Positions 44,932 to 53,611 of a stretch of DNA of 64,000 nt are shown here, one piece after another (within the stretch, counting starts at the first letter, position 1; every line of letters starts with the position of its first letter). The notes beneath the pieces are model-generated. The model ran no database searches. It saw nothing but the letters and a program-made list of their open reading frames with translations, and was not told the DNA's origin. The stretch covers positions 1-64,000 of the forward strand of contig NZ_JALPNU010000009.1 of NCBI RefSeq assembly GCF_030851345.1. Reading direction: 5' to 3'. This DNA is from Marinifilum sp. D714. Lineage in GTDB: Bacteria > Bacteroidota > Bacteroidia > Bacteroidales > Marinifilaceae. Both the position numbers and the translations under genes were made by a program.

Positions 44932-45587
44932 GTAATTACTCCATTTCGTTCTAACTCATTAAGTGTTGTTGTTACTGTTTGACGAGTTGTAGCTGCCAAA
45001 CTAGCTATGTCTTGATGCGTAAGATTTAAACGGATTTCCCTTTCATCACCAATTTTAATTCCATGTTCCTCAATTAAATCGAGTAATAAGCATTTCACTC
45101 TTTCGGGTGCCGATTTAAACCATATTCGCTCCAATCTGCTTCGGACTTTTTTCAGTCTGAAACCAATTAGCTTGGTAACCTTTAAACTAAGGCGAGGATG
45201 TGATGCCAGAAAATGCTCAAAATCTTGAATATTTACATAGCAAATTTCAGCATATTCTGTTGTTGCGGCAATTTGTTCTCGTTTGCTCTGTCCTGTAATT
45301 GCCAATTCTCCAAATATTTCACCAGGGCCAAGAATGGCATAAATTAGCTCTTTTCCATCATCCGAAAAGGAAGAAATTTTAACCTTGCCTTTTTTAAGAA
45401 AGTATACCGAGTTTGCCTCATCATTTGGAAGATAAATGGTCTGGTTTTTAGTAGCCTCTAGCATTTTTACCTTTTTTCTTAAATCCATTTTTTCAAGAAT
45501 GGATAGCGAGCCTAAAAAATTGAAGTTTTCGAAATACCATAGGATTCTGTCCTGCATAACTGGTTGATTTTGTGGATTAGTCGGCAT
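44883..45587 (-). CDS. Crp/Fnr family transcription regulator
   Basis: 234 residues. Beta-roll sensor domain (about 22-135, with PGEIFGELAITGQ as the phosphate-binding-cassette-like stretch) and a winged helix (about 165-230, LTHQDIASLAATTRQTVTTTLNELERNGV). It lacks the N-terminal cysteine set of the regulator at 43399, so it is of the CRP rather than the FNR kind; the effector is unknown. It is divergent from modA and may control molybdate uptake. No matching palindrome was seen in the 45588-45744 gap. Confidence 0.92.
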   Translation of the reverse strand: MPTNPQNQPVMQDRILWYFENFNFLGSLSILEKMDLRKKVKMLEATKNQTIYLPNDEANSVYFLKKGKVKISSFSDDGKELIYAILGPGEIFGELAITGQSKREQIAATTEYAEICYVNIQDFEHFLASHPRLSLKVTKLIGFRLKKVRSRLERIWFKSAPERVKCLLLDLIEEHGIKIGDEREIRLNLTHQDIASLAATTRQTVTTTLNELERNGVITYDRRRILVRNPAALN

Positions 45588-45744
45588 TATGAAGATACAA
45601 AAATTATTTAAAATGAATCAAAATAATAATAGCTAAATATGTGTTAATTATAAGTTAGAGAATATGATTTTGGAGTCGTATTGTTTTAAGTAGTTCAGTA
45701 TTCTTTAAAAATTACTATTTTCAGGTTTTGCTAAGTAATTCTGC

Positions 45745-46515
45745 ATGAAGAAAACTGTAATTATAATCATATTATCGATGTTTGTTTTTTCTTGTTCAAA
45801 TAGAAAGAATAGAAAAAATGAAATTACCTTATTTGCTGCTTCCAGTGTAACAAATGTTGCTCAAGAAATATCCAGAAATTTTGAGAAGGAAACTGGCATT
45901 AAGATCAAACTTAATATTGCTTCGTCGGGAATATTGGCCAGGCAAATTGAAAGTGGAGCCGATTTTGATTATTACATTTCTGCCAATAAAAAATGGATGG
46001 ATTATATAAACAGTTTGAACTTGGTTGAAAAGGCCACAATAGAGAACTTGGCCACGAACCGATTGGTTGCGATTGTTCCTTTAGGAAATAATAAAAAGTC
46101 AAAAAAAGAAGAGGTTGAAAACAATTTGCCAGACTTATTTGCGGGGCGTTTATCAATTGGTGATCCGAAACATGTTCCAGCGGGTAAGTATGCAATGCAG
46201 GCGATTAAATTTTATGGATGGGAAAAAGATCTTGCTGATAGATATTTACCTGCAAAAAATGTAAGAGATGCATTGTTAATGGTTGAAATGGGCGAAGCCG
46301 AAATGGGAATCGTTTATGAAACAGATGCCATGAAATCTGAAAAGGTCAATATCATTTATCGATTTCCAAATACTGCATGTGAAGTCATTGCCTATGTTGG
46401 TGCTACAAAAAAGGAGAGATCCGAAAGCTTAAACTCATTTTTGTTGTACCTTCAGTCGGATGATGTGAAAAGTATATGGAGAACAAACGGATTCAAGCTA
46501 GATGAATATGAATGA
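45745..46515 (+). CDS. modA: Molybdate-binding lipoprotein
   Basis: 256 residues with a lipoprotein signal (VFSCS, Cys17). It is the periplasmic molybdate/tungstate-binding part of an ABC importer. Landmarks are LFAASSVTNVAQEISRNFEKETG (about 29-51), NIASSGILARQIESGADFDYYIS (about 57-79), LSIGDPKHVPAGKYAMQAI (about 136-154) and GEAEMGIVYETDA. Serine residues in AASS and SSG are the expected oxyanion ligands. The gene overlaps modB. Confidence 0.95.
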   Translation: MKKTVIIIILSMFVFSCSNRKNRKNEITLFAASSVTNVAQEISRNFEKETGIKIKLNIASSGILARQIESGADFDYYISANKKWMDYINSLNLVEKATIENLATNRLVAIVPLGNNKKSKKEEVENNLPDLFAGRLSIGDPKHVPAGKYAMQAIKFYGWEKDLADRYLPAKNVRDALLMVEMGEAEMGIVYETDAMKSEKVNIIYRFPNTACEVIAYVGATKKERSESLNSFLLYLQSDDVKSIWRTNGFKLDEYE

Positions 46516-47203
46516 ACTGCTAAACTTTAGTGAAGATGAATTGCTGGCAATCGGACTTTCGTTTCGTGTTGCTTTTTGGTGTGCTGTTTTCATTCTTCCC
46601 CCATCGGTATTCTTGGCTTGGTGGTTGGCTCGTAAACAATTCAGAGGAAAATCAATAGTGGAAGGTTTTTTGAATTTGCCTTTGGTCCTTCCGCCTGTTG
46701 CAACAGGATTTATATTGCTTTTGTTATTGGGAACAAATGGATTACTTGGGAAGTGTTTGAACGAATGGTTTGGAATAAAGTTGGCATTTAGTTTCTATGC
46801 AGCTGTAATTGCCTCAATGGTGGTTTCATTTCCATTGGCAATTCGAGCCATTCGCCTGTCAATCGAAATGGTGGATCCAGGCTACGAAGAAGCAGCGAAA
46901 ACCCTTGGGGCAAATTCGTTACAGACTTTCATTCGGGTTACTTTGCCATTGGCGCTTCCTGGAATTATAAGTGGTTTTATTTTGGCTTTTGCCAGATCAT
47001 TAGGAGAGTTTGGTGCCACCATAATTTTTGCCGGAAACATATCTGGTGAAACCCAAACCATACCCTTGGCGCTTTTTAATGAAATTCAGGTTCCCGGACA
47101 TGAAACAGCAGCTTTCCGATTGCTATTGGTGGCTGTGGTATTTTCATTTGCAGCCATGTCTTTTTCCGAGATTTTGGTAAAAAAACTTCATCATCGTAAA
47201 TAA
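46502..47203 (+). CDS. modB: Molybdate ABC transporter permease
   Basis: 233 residues, about five to six membrane helices. The EAA loop that contacts the ATPase is visible: YEEAAKTLGANSLQTFIRVTLPLALPGI (about 129-156). It forms the channel for molybdate passed from ModA. It overlaps modA by 14 nt, with a second ATG two codons in that would reduce the overlap to 8. Translation is clearly coupled. Confidence 0.96.
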   Translation: MNMNELLNFSEDELLAIGLSFRVAFWCAVFILPPSVFLAWWLARKQFRGKSIVEGFLNLPLVLPPVATGFILLLLLGTNGLLGKCLNEWFGIKLAFSFYAAVIASMVVSFPLAIRAIRLSIEMVDPGYEEAAKTLGANSLQTFIRVTLPLALPGIISGFILAFARSLGEFGATIIFAGNISGETQTIPLALFNEIQVPGHETAAFRLLLVAVVFSFAAMSFSEILVKKLHHRK

Positions 47204-47226
47204 TCAATCAAGATACATCACACAAT

Positions 47227-48321
47227 ATGCACGCATTATCGGCCAGATTAAAAATTCAAAAAGGAAATTTTTCCCTCGATGTAGAGGTTGATTTTTTGAA
47301 GGGAATTACTGGAGTTTTTGGTCCTTCGGGATCGGGAAAAACCACTTTAATGCATTTGATTTCAGGATTGGAAAAACCAGATGAAGGACATATTGAGATT
47401 GATAACAGCTTGATATTGGATACCTCTAAAAATTGGAATGTAAAATCCCGTAAAAGGAGGATTGGATATGTATTTCAGGAAGGAAGATTATTCCCTCATA
47501 TGACTGTTAGAAAGAATCTCTTGTTTGGAAGTATTTATGCCAATAAAGATCAACAAATCATACATTTTAATGAGGTAGTGGACCTATTGGAAATACGTGA
47601 ATTATTGGAGAAGAGACCCAAGAATTTATCGGGAGGTGAAAAGCAACGTGTAGCCATTGGAAGAGCTTTGTTAAGCGCTCCCAAATTACTTCTTATGGAT
47701 GAGCCATTCTCTTCTTTGGATGTTGCCTTAAGAAGACAGATTATACCCTACCTGATTCGAATCAATATAAAACTGGGTATTCCAATGTTGGTGGTAAGTC
47801 ACGATTTACCTGACCTATTAAGTCTGACGCAAGAGTTGTTTCTACTTCGCAATGGTAGAGTGGAAGGACATGGCAATTATTTTGATTTGATACAGTCCGA
47901 AAAATCGCTGGATATCATGCGTGGTGCCGGTTTAATGAATGTAATTCCTTTTAAAGTGGAATCGCATGATGTGGAGAATGGATTAACCCATTTAATTAAT
48001 CGCGATGCCAGTCATGAAATTAATGTGGAACGCGAATTAATTAACGACTGCTGTAAAGTGGGAGATGAGTTAAATGTTTCTTTACGTCCTGAAGATATAG
48101 CGATTACCTTGAATGAAATAAGTGACATTTCTATTCGCAATCAACTAAAAGGAAAAATTACCAAAATCATAAAAAAGGAGAACAGAACTTATTGCCTTGT
48201 GGATGTGGGATTCCTTTTAATTGTTTCAATTACGCAGGCCTCTCAACAAAAGATGAATCTGGATGTAGACGAAGAAGTGTATTGTCTGTTTAAATCGATG
48301 GCCTTGCAGATAAACATTTAA
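47227..48321 (+). CDS. modC: Molybdate ABC transporter ATP-binding protein
   Basis: 364 residues. Walker A GPSGSGKTT (32-40), ABC signature LSGGE (134-138), Walker B LLLMDEPFSSLD (about 155-166) and an H-loop His in VVSHDL. The C-terminal 140 residues hold a TOBE-like (molybdate-responsive) region including NVSLRPEDIAI. It powers ModAB. It starts 23 nt after modB and completes the operon. Imported molybdate would feed molybdenum-cofactor enzymes, none of which is in the window. Confidence 0.96.
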   Translation: MHALSARLKIQKGNFSLDVEVDFLKGITGVFGPSGSGKTTLMHLISGLEKPDEGHIEIDNSLILDTSKNWNVKSRKRRIGYVFQEGRLFPHMTVRKNLLFGSIYANKDQQIIHFNEVVDLLEIRELLEKRPKNLSGGEKQRVAIGRALLSAPKLLLMDEPFSSLDVALRRQIIPYLIRINIKLGIPMLVVSHDLPDLLSLTQELFLLRNGRVEGHGNYFDLIQSEKSLDIMRGAGLMNVIPFKVESHDVENGLTHLINRDASHEINVERELINDCCKVGDELNVSLRPEDIAITLNEISDISIRNQLKGKITKIIKKENRTYCLVDVGFLLIVSITQASQQKMNLDVDEEVYCLFKSMALQINI

Positions 48322-48333
48322 ATGTTCTGGGTG

Positions 48334-48359
48334 TAGAGACGCACGGCCTTGCGTCTCTA
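48334..48359. repeat. REP-like palindrome (GAGACGC...GCGTCTC)
   Basis: AGAGACGC and GCGTCTCT flank ACGGCCTT. A near-copy lies at 48635-48658 on the other side of the DUF3820 gene. It can form a hairpin in either strand. Confidence 0.8.
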
Positions 48360-48370
48360 GTAAAGTTATA

Positions 48371-48613
48371 CTATTGATATTTTTTACACAGCGGACGCAA
48401 CATTCCTTCCAATCCATTCAATTTAATTTCGTACATGGATGCCAACATTTCGCCCAACTTTCCAGGAGGAAATCCTTTTTCGCGAAACCATACCAAATAA
48501 GGTTCTGGCAAATCGATAAGGTATCGGCCTTTGTATTTTCCAAAAGGCATACGCATTTGAATCAATTTAATCAATTCCTCGTTTAGTTCTGTTTTATTGA
48601 TTTCGTCAGTCAT
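48371..48613 (-). CDS. DUF3820 family protein
   Basis: 80 residues, single small domain. MPFGKYKGRYLIDLPEPYLVWF (about 22-43) is the signature of this family, sometimes called quorum-sensing-regulator-like or exodeoxyribonuclease-X-C-like; Gly/Lys-rich PFGKYKG is its core. Function is not established. It is flanked on both sides by GAGACGC palindromes and lies upstream of nothing on its own strand, so it looks like a single-gene unit. Confidence 0.85.
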   Translation of the reverse strand: MTDEINKTELNEELIKLIQMRMPFGKYKGRYLIDLPEPYLVWFREKGFPPGKLGEMLASMYEIKLNGLEGMLRPLCKKYQ

Positions 48614-48634
48614 TTAAAATATCGTTAGTACTGC

Positions 48635-48658
48635 AGAGACGCAAGGCCTTGCGTCTTT
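48635..48658. repeat. REP-like palindrome, second copy
   Basis: GACGCAAGG and CCTTGCGTC form a perfect 18-nt palindrome, flanked by AGA and TTT. It lies between mnmA (leftward, ending at 48670) and the DUF3820 start, so it could also stop or attenuate transcription. Confidence 0.8.
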
Positions 48659-48669
48659 ACAAATAGTGA

Positions 48670-49794
48670 TTAATCGTTATATTCGGCAAACCCACCGCCA
48701 ATAAGTTTGTTGCCAATGTAAAAAGCAACTGGTTGTCCGGGAGCCATAGCCCAAGCTGGGTTTTCCAAATCAACCAATAGTTCATTATTGTCCAAAATTG
48801 TAATCTTTGAATAGCCATCAGGATTTAATCCAAGACCTCTTACCACTGTGGTAATATTGTTTTGCGTGATATCCTCGATATTATGGAAATAGTAGCCAGA
48901 TATTTTAAGCTGTAGCTTATTTAAATCGGCTTTTTTCTCCAGAATTAGGGTGTTGTTCTTGGCATCAATTCGACTAACCATTAAACCCGTTTTTTCTTTC
49001 AGTTCAATACCACGCTTTTGACCTACGGTGTAGTATGGATAACCATCGTGCGTTCCCAACACTTCACCATTTACATTCATAGCTTTACCAGGTCCAATTT
49101 TTTCATTCAAACCTGGAATCATTTCCTGAAGAAAGTCACGGTAATCTTTTCGATCCATAAAGCAAACGCCCATACTTTCCTTTTTTTTGGCAACTTCTTC
49201 GTATCCATAAGATTTTGCAATTTCTCTCACTTCAGGTTTGGTATATTTTCCAAGTGGAGTTAGCGTTCTGGAAAGAATATCTTGTTTCAGATTCCACAAA
49301 AAGTACGATTGATCTTTAGCAGGATCTTTCCCTTTGTTGATGTAGAACAATCCGTTCTCATTCTCAATGGTAATATAATGTCCTGTTGCAATGTAATCAC
49401 ATTGTAATTCATCAGCTTTTTCCAGCAATAACTTCCATTTCAAATTAGGATTGCATTGAATACATGGACTAGGTGTACGACCTGCCAAGTACTCATCCAA
49501 AAAGAACTGAATGATAGTATCTCTAAATTCTCTACGGGCATCAATTACATGATGTTCCAGACCAAGTTTATGGGCAAGCTTTTGAGCATCCAAAATAAAA
49601 TCAGGATACTTGTCATTTTCATCATAAGAATGATTGTTGGAGTAAAACCAAAGTGACACTCCAATTACTTCATAACCCTGATCTTGTAGCATCATTGCTG
49701 TTACCGAAGAGTCGGTTCCTCCACTCATTCCCAATATTACTTTTCCCTTGCTCGCTTCCTGATTCATCCTGTGTAGTTCTAATTCCGAATGCAA
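48670..49794 (-). CDS. mnmA: tRNA 2-thiouridine(34) synthase
   Basis: 374 residues. It thiolates U34 of tRNA-Lys, -Glu and -Gln. The PP-loop reads GMSGGTDSSVTAMML (22-36), with Thr where Val is usual. The catalytic pair is Cys111 (PCIQCN) and Cys211 (GVCFMDRKDYRDFL), with the usual spacing of about 100. The C-terminal half contains the tRNA-binding and beta-barrel domains (YTVGQKRGI; WAMAPGQPVAFY). A later in-frame ATG at codon 10 (MNQEASKGKV) is a possible start. Confidence 0.96.
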   Translation of the reverse strand: MHSELELHRMNQEASKGKVILGMSGGTDSSVTAMMLQDQGYEVIGVSLWFYSNNHSYDENDKYPDFILDAQKLAHKLGLEHHVIDARREFRDTIIQFFLDEYLAGRTPSPCIQCNPNLKWKLLLEKADELQCDYIATGHYITIENENGLFYINKGKDPAKDQSYFLWNLKQDILSRTLTPLGKYTKPEVREIAKSYGYEEVAKKKESMGVCFMDRKDYRDFLQEMIPGLNEKIGPGKAMNVNGEVLGTHDGYPYYTVGQKRGIELKEKTGLMVSRIDAKNNTLILEKKADLNKLQLKISGYYFHNIEDITQNNITTVVRGLGLNPDGYSKITILDNNELLVDLENPAWAMAPGQPVAFYIGNKLIGGGFAEYND

Positions 49795-49945
49795 ACATAT
49801 TGCTTTCGCAGAAGATAAGCAAAGGGTCTTATCCCGAGATTTGTTCTGCTTATCGAAAAAATAGGCGTATTGTTCTTAATTTTTATAAATTCGGCAGTTT
49901 AAAGAAAACCAAAGAATCAAAAACTAAATTATAAAAACAGTAAAC

Positions 49946-51985
49946 ATGAAAAAACTAGCATGGGGAGCATTAGGCCTTGGAGCCGCTCTTGCTATTACAG
50001 TTGCATGTTCACAGCAAGCACAAAAGGGCATTGGTGTGATCAAAAAAGAGGACATGAACTTATCTGTTAAACCAGGTGAGGATTTCTTCGAATACGCGAA
50101 TGGAACCTGGATGAAAAACACTCCAATTCCTGCAGATAGAAGTCGTTATGGCGCTTTTGATATCCTTGGTGAAAAAGCCAATGAAGCAGTTCACACTTTG
50201 TTGGAAGATGCAGCAAAAACTGAAAATGCAGAAGAAGGAAGTAATCTGAAAAAGATTAAAGATTTCTATGCTACAGCAATGGATGTAAAGAAGATTGACG
50301 AAGTTGGTATCAAGCCATTGTTACCAGAGTTTGAAAGAATTGCAAACCTAAAGAATGCAACAGATCTTCGCAAAGAACTGGTTCATCTGCACCAAATGGG
50401 AATTAGTGCTTTATTTGGCGCTGGTGTTGAGCAGGATATGAAAAATACAGAGGTAAATCGCATGTATTTGTCAGAAGATGGTCTTTCATTATCTGATCGT
50501 GATTACTACGTGGTTGATAACGAAACCAACCTGAACATCCGTAAAGAGTTTGTGAAGCATATTGCCAAAATGTTCGAATTGATTGGCGAAGATGCTGATG
50601 TTGCTGCAAAAAATGCAGAGAAAATCATGAAGTTTGAGACTCGCATGGCAGCTAAATTTAATACTCGTTTAGAGAACAGAAACTATCCTGCAATGTACAA
50701 TCCTAAGCCGGTTGAAACATTGCTGAAAGAATATCCAAACTTCGATTGGGCAAGCTATTTTAAAGAAAGAGGCGCTGATATCAAAGAGTATGTTATTACA
50801 ACTCATCCAAGATATATGGCTGAATTGAACCAGATGTTGGTTGATGAGAAAATGGATGACATTAAGCTTTACCTAAAATGGAAAGTATTGGATGATGCTG
50901 CAGGTTCGGTTGGAACTGAATTGGAGAAGCAAAACTTTGCTTTTTATGGCACTGTTTTAACTGGTGCTACAGAACAGAAACCACGTTGGAGACGTATATC
51001 GGATGCTACAGGTAGTGTTTTGGGCGAAGCTGTTGGTCAATTGTATGTAGCAAAATATTTCCCACCTGAAGCTAAAGAGAGAATGGACAAGTTGGTAAAC
51101 AATTTGAAAATTGCTTTGCGCGGAAGAATTGAGAAATTGGATTGGATGAGCGATTCAACAAGAACACAAGCATTGGCTAAGTTAGATGCTTTTGGTGTGA
51201 AGATTGGTTATCCTAGCAAATGGGAAGATTACTCAAAGCTGGAAGTTAGCACAGATTCTTACATCCAAAACTTATGGAGAGCTGCAAAATTCTACGATGC
51301 TAAAAACATTGCAAAATTAGGTCAGCCTGTTGATACAGAAAAATGGGGTATGACTCCTCAAACGGTAAATGCATACTACCACCCATTGTTGAACGAAGTA
51401 GTATTTCCAGCTGCAATTCTTCAGCCTCCATTCTTTTATTTGGATGGTGATGATGCAGTTAACTACGGTGCAATTGGTGTAGTTATTGGTCACGAAATGA
51501 CCCACGGTTTCGATGATTCTGGTCGTAGATTCGATAAAGATGGTAACATGAGAGATTGGTGGACTGCTGAAGATACTGAGAAGTTTAATGCAAGAGCAGA
51601 GAAGTTGGTTGAGCAATTCAACGGATTCTACGCATTTGAAGATCTTCACGTTGACGGTAAACTAACTCTTGGCGAAAATATTGCTGATTACGGTGGATTA
51701 ACTGTTGCTTTGGAAGCATACAAAATGGCTTTAAATGGTGATCAACCAGCAGATATCGAAGGTTTCACTAACATGCAGCGTTTCTTCTTGGCTTACTCGA
51801 AAGTTTGGAGAGGTAACACTCGCGATAAGTATCTTAGAAAATTGATTAAGGAAGATGTTCACTCACCAGGTAAATACCGTGTAAATGGTGGATTGTTCAA
51901 TATTCCTGAATTCTACGAAGCATTCGAAATTGCTGAAACAGATCCATTGTACCGCACCGAAGAACAACGTGCAGTAATCTGGTAA
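49946..51985 (+). CDS. M13 family (neprilysin-like) zinc metallopeptidase lipoprotein
   Basis: 679 residues. Lipobox ITVAC (Cys21). The zinc site is HEMTH (His516-His520), with the third ligand Glu577 in GENIADYGG, and Asp581. N-terminal landmarks are MNLSVKPGEDFFEYANGTWMK and IPADRSRYGAFD. NAYYHPLLNEVVFPAAILQPPFF precedes the zinc motif, and the C-terminus is AVIW. M13 enzymes cut oligopeptides outside the cytoplasm, so it probably helps peptide scavenging. It is a single gene with its own terminator. Confidence 0.96.
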   Translation: MKKLAWGALGLGAALAITVACSQQAQKGIGVIKKEDMNLSVKPGEDFFEYANGTWMKNTPIPADRSRYGAFDILGEKANEAVHTLLEDAAKTENAEEGSNLKKIKDFYATAMDVKKIDEVGIKPLLPEFERIANLKNATDLRKELVHLHQMGISALFGAGVEQDMKNTEVNRMYLSEDGLSLSDRDYYVVDNETNLNIRKEFVKHIAKMFELIGEDADVAAKNAEKIMKFETRMAAKFNTRLENRNYPAMYNPKPVETLLKEYPNFDWASYFKERGADIKEYVITTHPRYMAELNQMLVDEKMDDIKLYLKWKVLDDAAGSVGTELEKQNFAFYGTVLTGATEQKPRWRRISDATGSVLGEAVGQLYVAKYFPPEAKERMDKLVNNLKIALRGRIEKLDWMSDSTRTQALAKLDAFGVKIGYPSKWEDYSKLEVSTDSYIQNLWRAAKFYDAKNIAKLGQPVDTEKWGMTPQTVNAYYHPLLNEVVFPAAILQPPFFYLDGDDAVNYGAIGVVIGHEMTHGFDDSGRRFDKDGNMRDWWTAEDTEKFNARAEKLVEQFNGFYAFEDLHVDGKLTLGENIADYGGLTVALEAYKMALNGDQPADIEGFTNMQRFFLAYSKVWRGNTRDKYLRKLIKEDVHSPGKYRVNGGLFNIPEFYEAFEIAETDPLYRTEEQRAVIW

Positions 51986-52030
51986 AATACACCTGCCAGA
52001 GTCTATAGACCTGCCAGCGTTTTAAAATAT

Positions 52031-52060
52031 AGCCATCTCCATTGTGGGGATGGCTTTTTT
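52031..52060 (+). terminator. Terminator after the M13 peptidase
   Basis: AGCCATCTCC and GGGGATGGCT pair around ATTGT, followed by TTTTTT, 45 nt past the stop. Confidence 0.8.
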
Positions 52061-52116
52061 ATATCATGAACTTGGTACATTTTCCATAGTATGAAATAAA
52101 CTAAAACTTATTTAGC

Positions 52117-52216
52117 CTCGAAGAGGCGTTAGCAATAGAGTAGGGCAACGCCCTACTTTGGAGTTAATATGAGAATAGAAGCCCTGAAAGGGCGTAAGCT
52201 TACGCCCCTCAGGGCT
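52117..52216. repeat. Composite REP-like element with nested palindromes
   Basis: Three palindromes in about 100 bp: CCTC-GAA-GAGG at 52117; AGTAGGGC-AAC-GCCCTACT at 52139-52157; and at 52180-52216 AGCCCTGA facing TCAGGGCT, enclosing the perfect GGGCGTAAGCTTACGCCC. The rest of 51986-52364 holds no gene. Elements built from AGCCCTGAAAGGGCG-type palindromes recur across Bacteroidota genomes, from memory; copy number in this genome cannot be told from one window. Confidence 0.75.
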
Positions 52217-52364
52217 AGAAAAAATGAAATATATCTGGTCAAATGGTGATGCCCTTTGCTATTGCTGTAAGACTTTCAGTCTTAATTTATAAAAGACCAT
52301 AAATGCCGCCCAAAACACAAGCTATATCAATCCTAAAGCTTAAATTGCAGAAAAAGCATTCAAA

Positions 52365-53153
52365 TTGGAAGTAATAAAAATCAACCTACAGGTAAAGTCC
52401 ATACAAGAAGATCGAGTGGAATGTTTTCTTTCCGATGAAAATGAACATCTTCGCTTGTTTTATGATTCCGAAAAGGGAGAGATAGAATTTGAAGAAGAGT
52501 TGAATTTGGCACAGACCATTCTTAGTTTACAGTTTCAGTTCGAAAAGGTGATGCGCTCTGCCATTAAAGGAAATTTGAGACCCAATCAGACCATCAACTG
52601 TGTGTTTATAGAAGATTTCCGATTTTTAGAAGAGGTCGATTTTAACGCCTACATCAGGGTTGACAGAAGAACGGATGAGCTACAAATTACTACCAGTAAG
52701 ACCGAAACAAAAAGCATTCATAAAATTTATGCCGATGGATCACATTCATCGGAATTCAATCAATCGGCTTATGGTGGATTTACTGAAGATCCGAATGGTA
52801 CGCAGCAAATCTACTCCCGGATGATTAAAGGGGGAAGCAGCAATATGATGGAGCTACTTGCCATACTGGACGGATTACAGCGCTTAAAAATGGTAGAGAA
52901 AATACAGATCAATACCGATAGCCGCTTTGTAATTCGTGGCCTGGTGCAATGGGTGCATTTTTGGCAGCACAACCATTGGAAAACCGTATTTGGTCGCGAT
53001 GTTCAATTTGCAAAATACTGGAAAGAGGTAAACGAACTTTGCAAAGGAAAACTGATGGAGTTCAACTGGATAAAAGGACACTCCGGAGATGAGAAGCAAG
53101 ATTTCTGTCATCGCTTGGCACGTGAATTGGTGAATGTAAATAAAAAAGCCTGA
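52365..53153 (+). CDS. RNase H family protein with N-terminal extension; TTG start
   Basis: 262 residues. The RNase H domain spans about 118-258 with Asp124 (YADGS), Glu163 (NMMELLA), Asp185 (NTDSRF), His239 (KGHSGD) and Asp246, a full catalytic set for cutting RNA in RNA-DNA hybrids. Residues 1-115 are a beta-rich extension of unknown role. No ATG precedes Met63 in this frame, and a stop codon lies at 52341. The TTG at 52365 is therefore the likely start if the N-terminal region is real, as its conserved-looking strands suggest. Confidence 0.85.
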   Translation: MEVIKINLQVKSIQEDRVECFLSDENEHLRLFYDSEKGEIEFEEELNLAQTILSLQFQFEKVMRSAIKGNLRPNQTINCVFIEDFRFLEEVDFNAYIRVDRRTDELQITTSKTETKSIHKIYADGSHSSEFNQSAYGGFTEDPNGTQQIYSRMIKGGSSNMMELLAILDGLQRLKMVEKIQINTDSRFVIRGLVQWVHFWQHNHWKTVFGRDVQFAKYWKEVNELCKGKLMEFNWIKGHSGDEKQDFCHRLARELVNVNKKA

Positions 53154-53221
53154 CTCAATTGCCAAGAAAACTCATGAAAGACTCAAATGAATTGCAATAG
53201 CAGAGAAAATACTCATGAAAT

Positions 53222-53500
53222 GATCGTTTTTGTGCAAATATGAGTGTTTCAAGAGAGGAAATCTGCATATTTGTGCAAATACCTGCATTGAAATAAAATA
53301 AATTGATGTTTTTGTGCAAAAACATGCATTGAAAGACAAGAAATGAGTGATTTTCCAACAAAAATGAGTATTTCAAATGAGTAAATCATCATATTTGCAC
53401 AAATACGGCCTTTTCCAGAGGTGAAACGCTCATATTTGTACAAATATGGCTTTTGAAAGAGGTGAAAAGCTTGTATTTGTACGAATACAAGGATTTAAAA
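53222..53500. repeat. 41-bp periodic array of palindromic TTTGTnCAAA cores (seven units)
   Basis: Cores begin at 53230, 53271, 53312, 53353, 53395, 53436 and 53477: spacing 41, 41, 41, 42, 41, 41. The best core is CATATTTGTACAAATATG; others read TTGTGCAAA or TTGCACAAA, and unit 4 is degenerate. Between cores runs a variable stretch rich in GAAA/GAGG. A degenerate eighth unit may precede it (53180-53221). The 458-bp gap 53154-53611 holds no gene. The same period occurs at 30752-30893. Confidence 0.85.
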
Positions 53501-53611
53501 TAATTCAACGCCTCTTTTAGTGCTGATTTTGATATTTAAAATAAAATTAATAGGGTATTTGTCTTAAATATACTCATCTAAAGAGTTGAAACAGTCAATT
53601 AACACACAAGA

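Noticed and set aside
45588-45744. Molybdenum-cofactor riboswitch before modA
   Set aside because: The 157-bp gap is AT-rich with no conserved stem pattern; nothing to support it.
53155-53443. Minus-strand frames in the second 41-bp array
   Set aside because: Same reason: repeat-driven, low-complexity, Cys/Phe/Leu-rich peptides in several frames.
53222-53500. CRISPR array
   Set aside because: The period is 41 bp, the repeats are degenerate, there are no unique spacers of about 30 bp and no cas genes are in the window.
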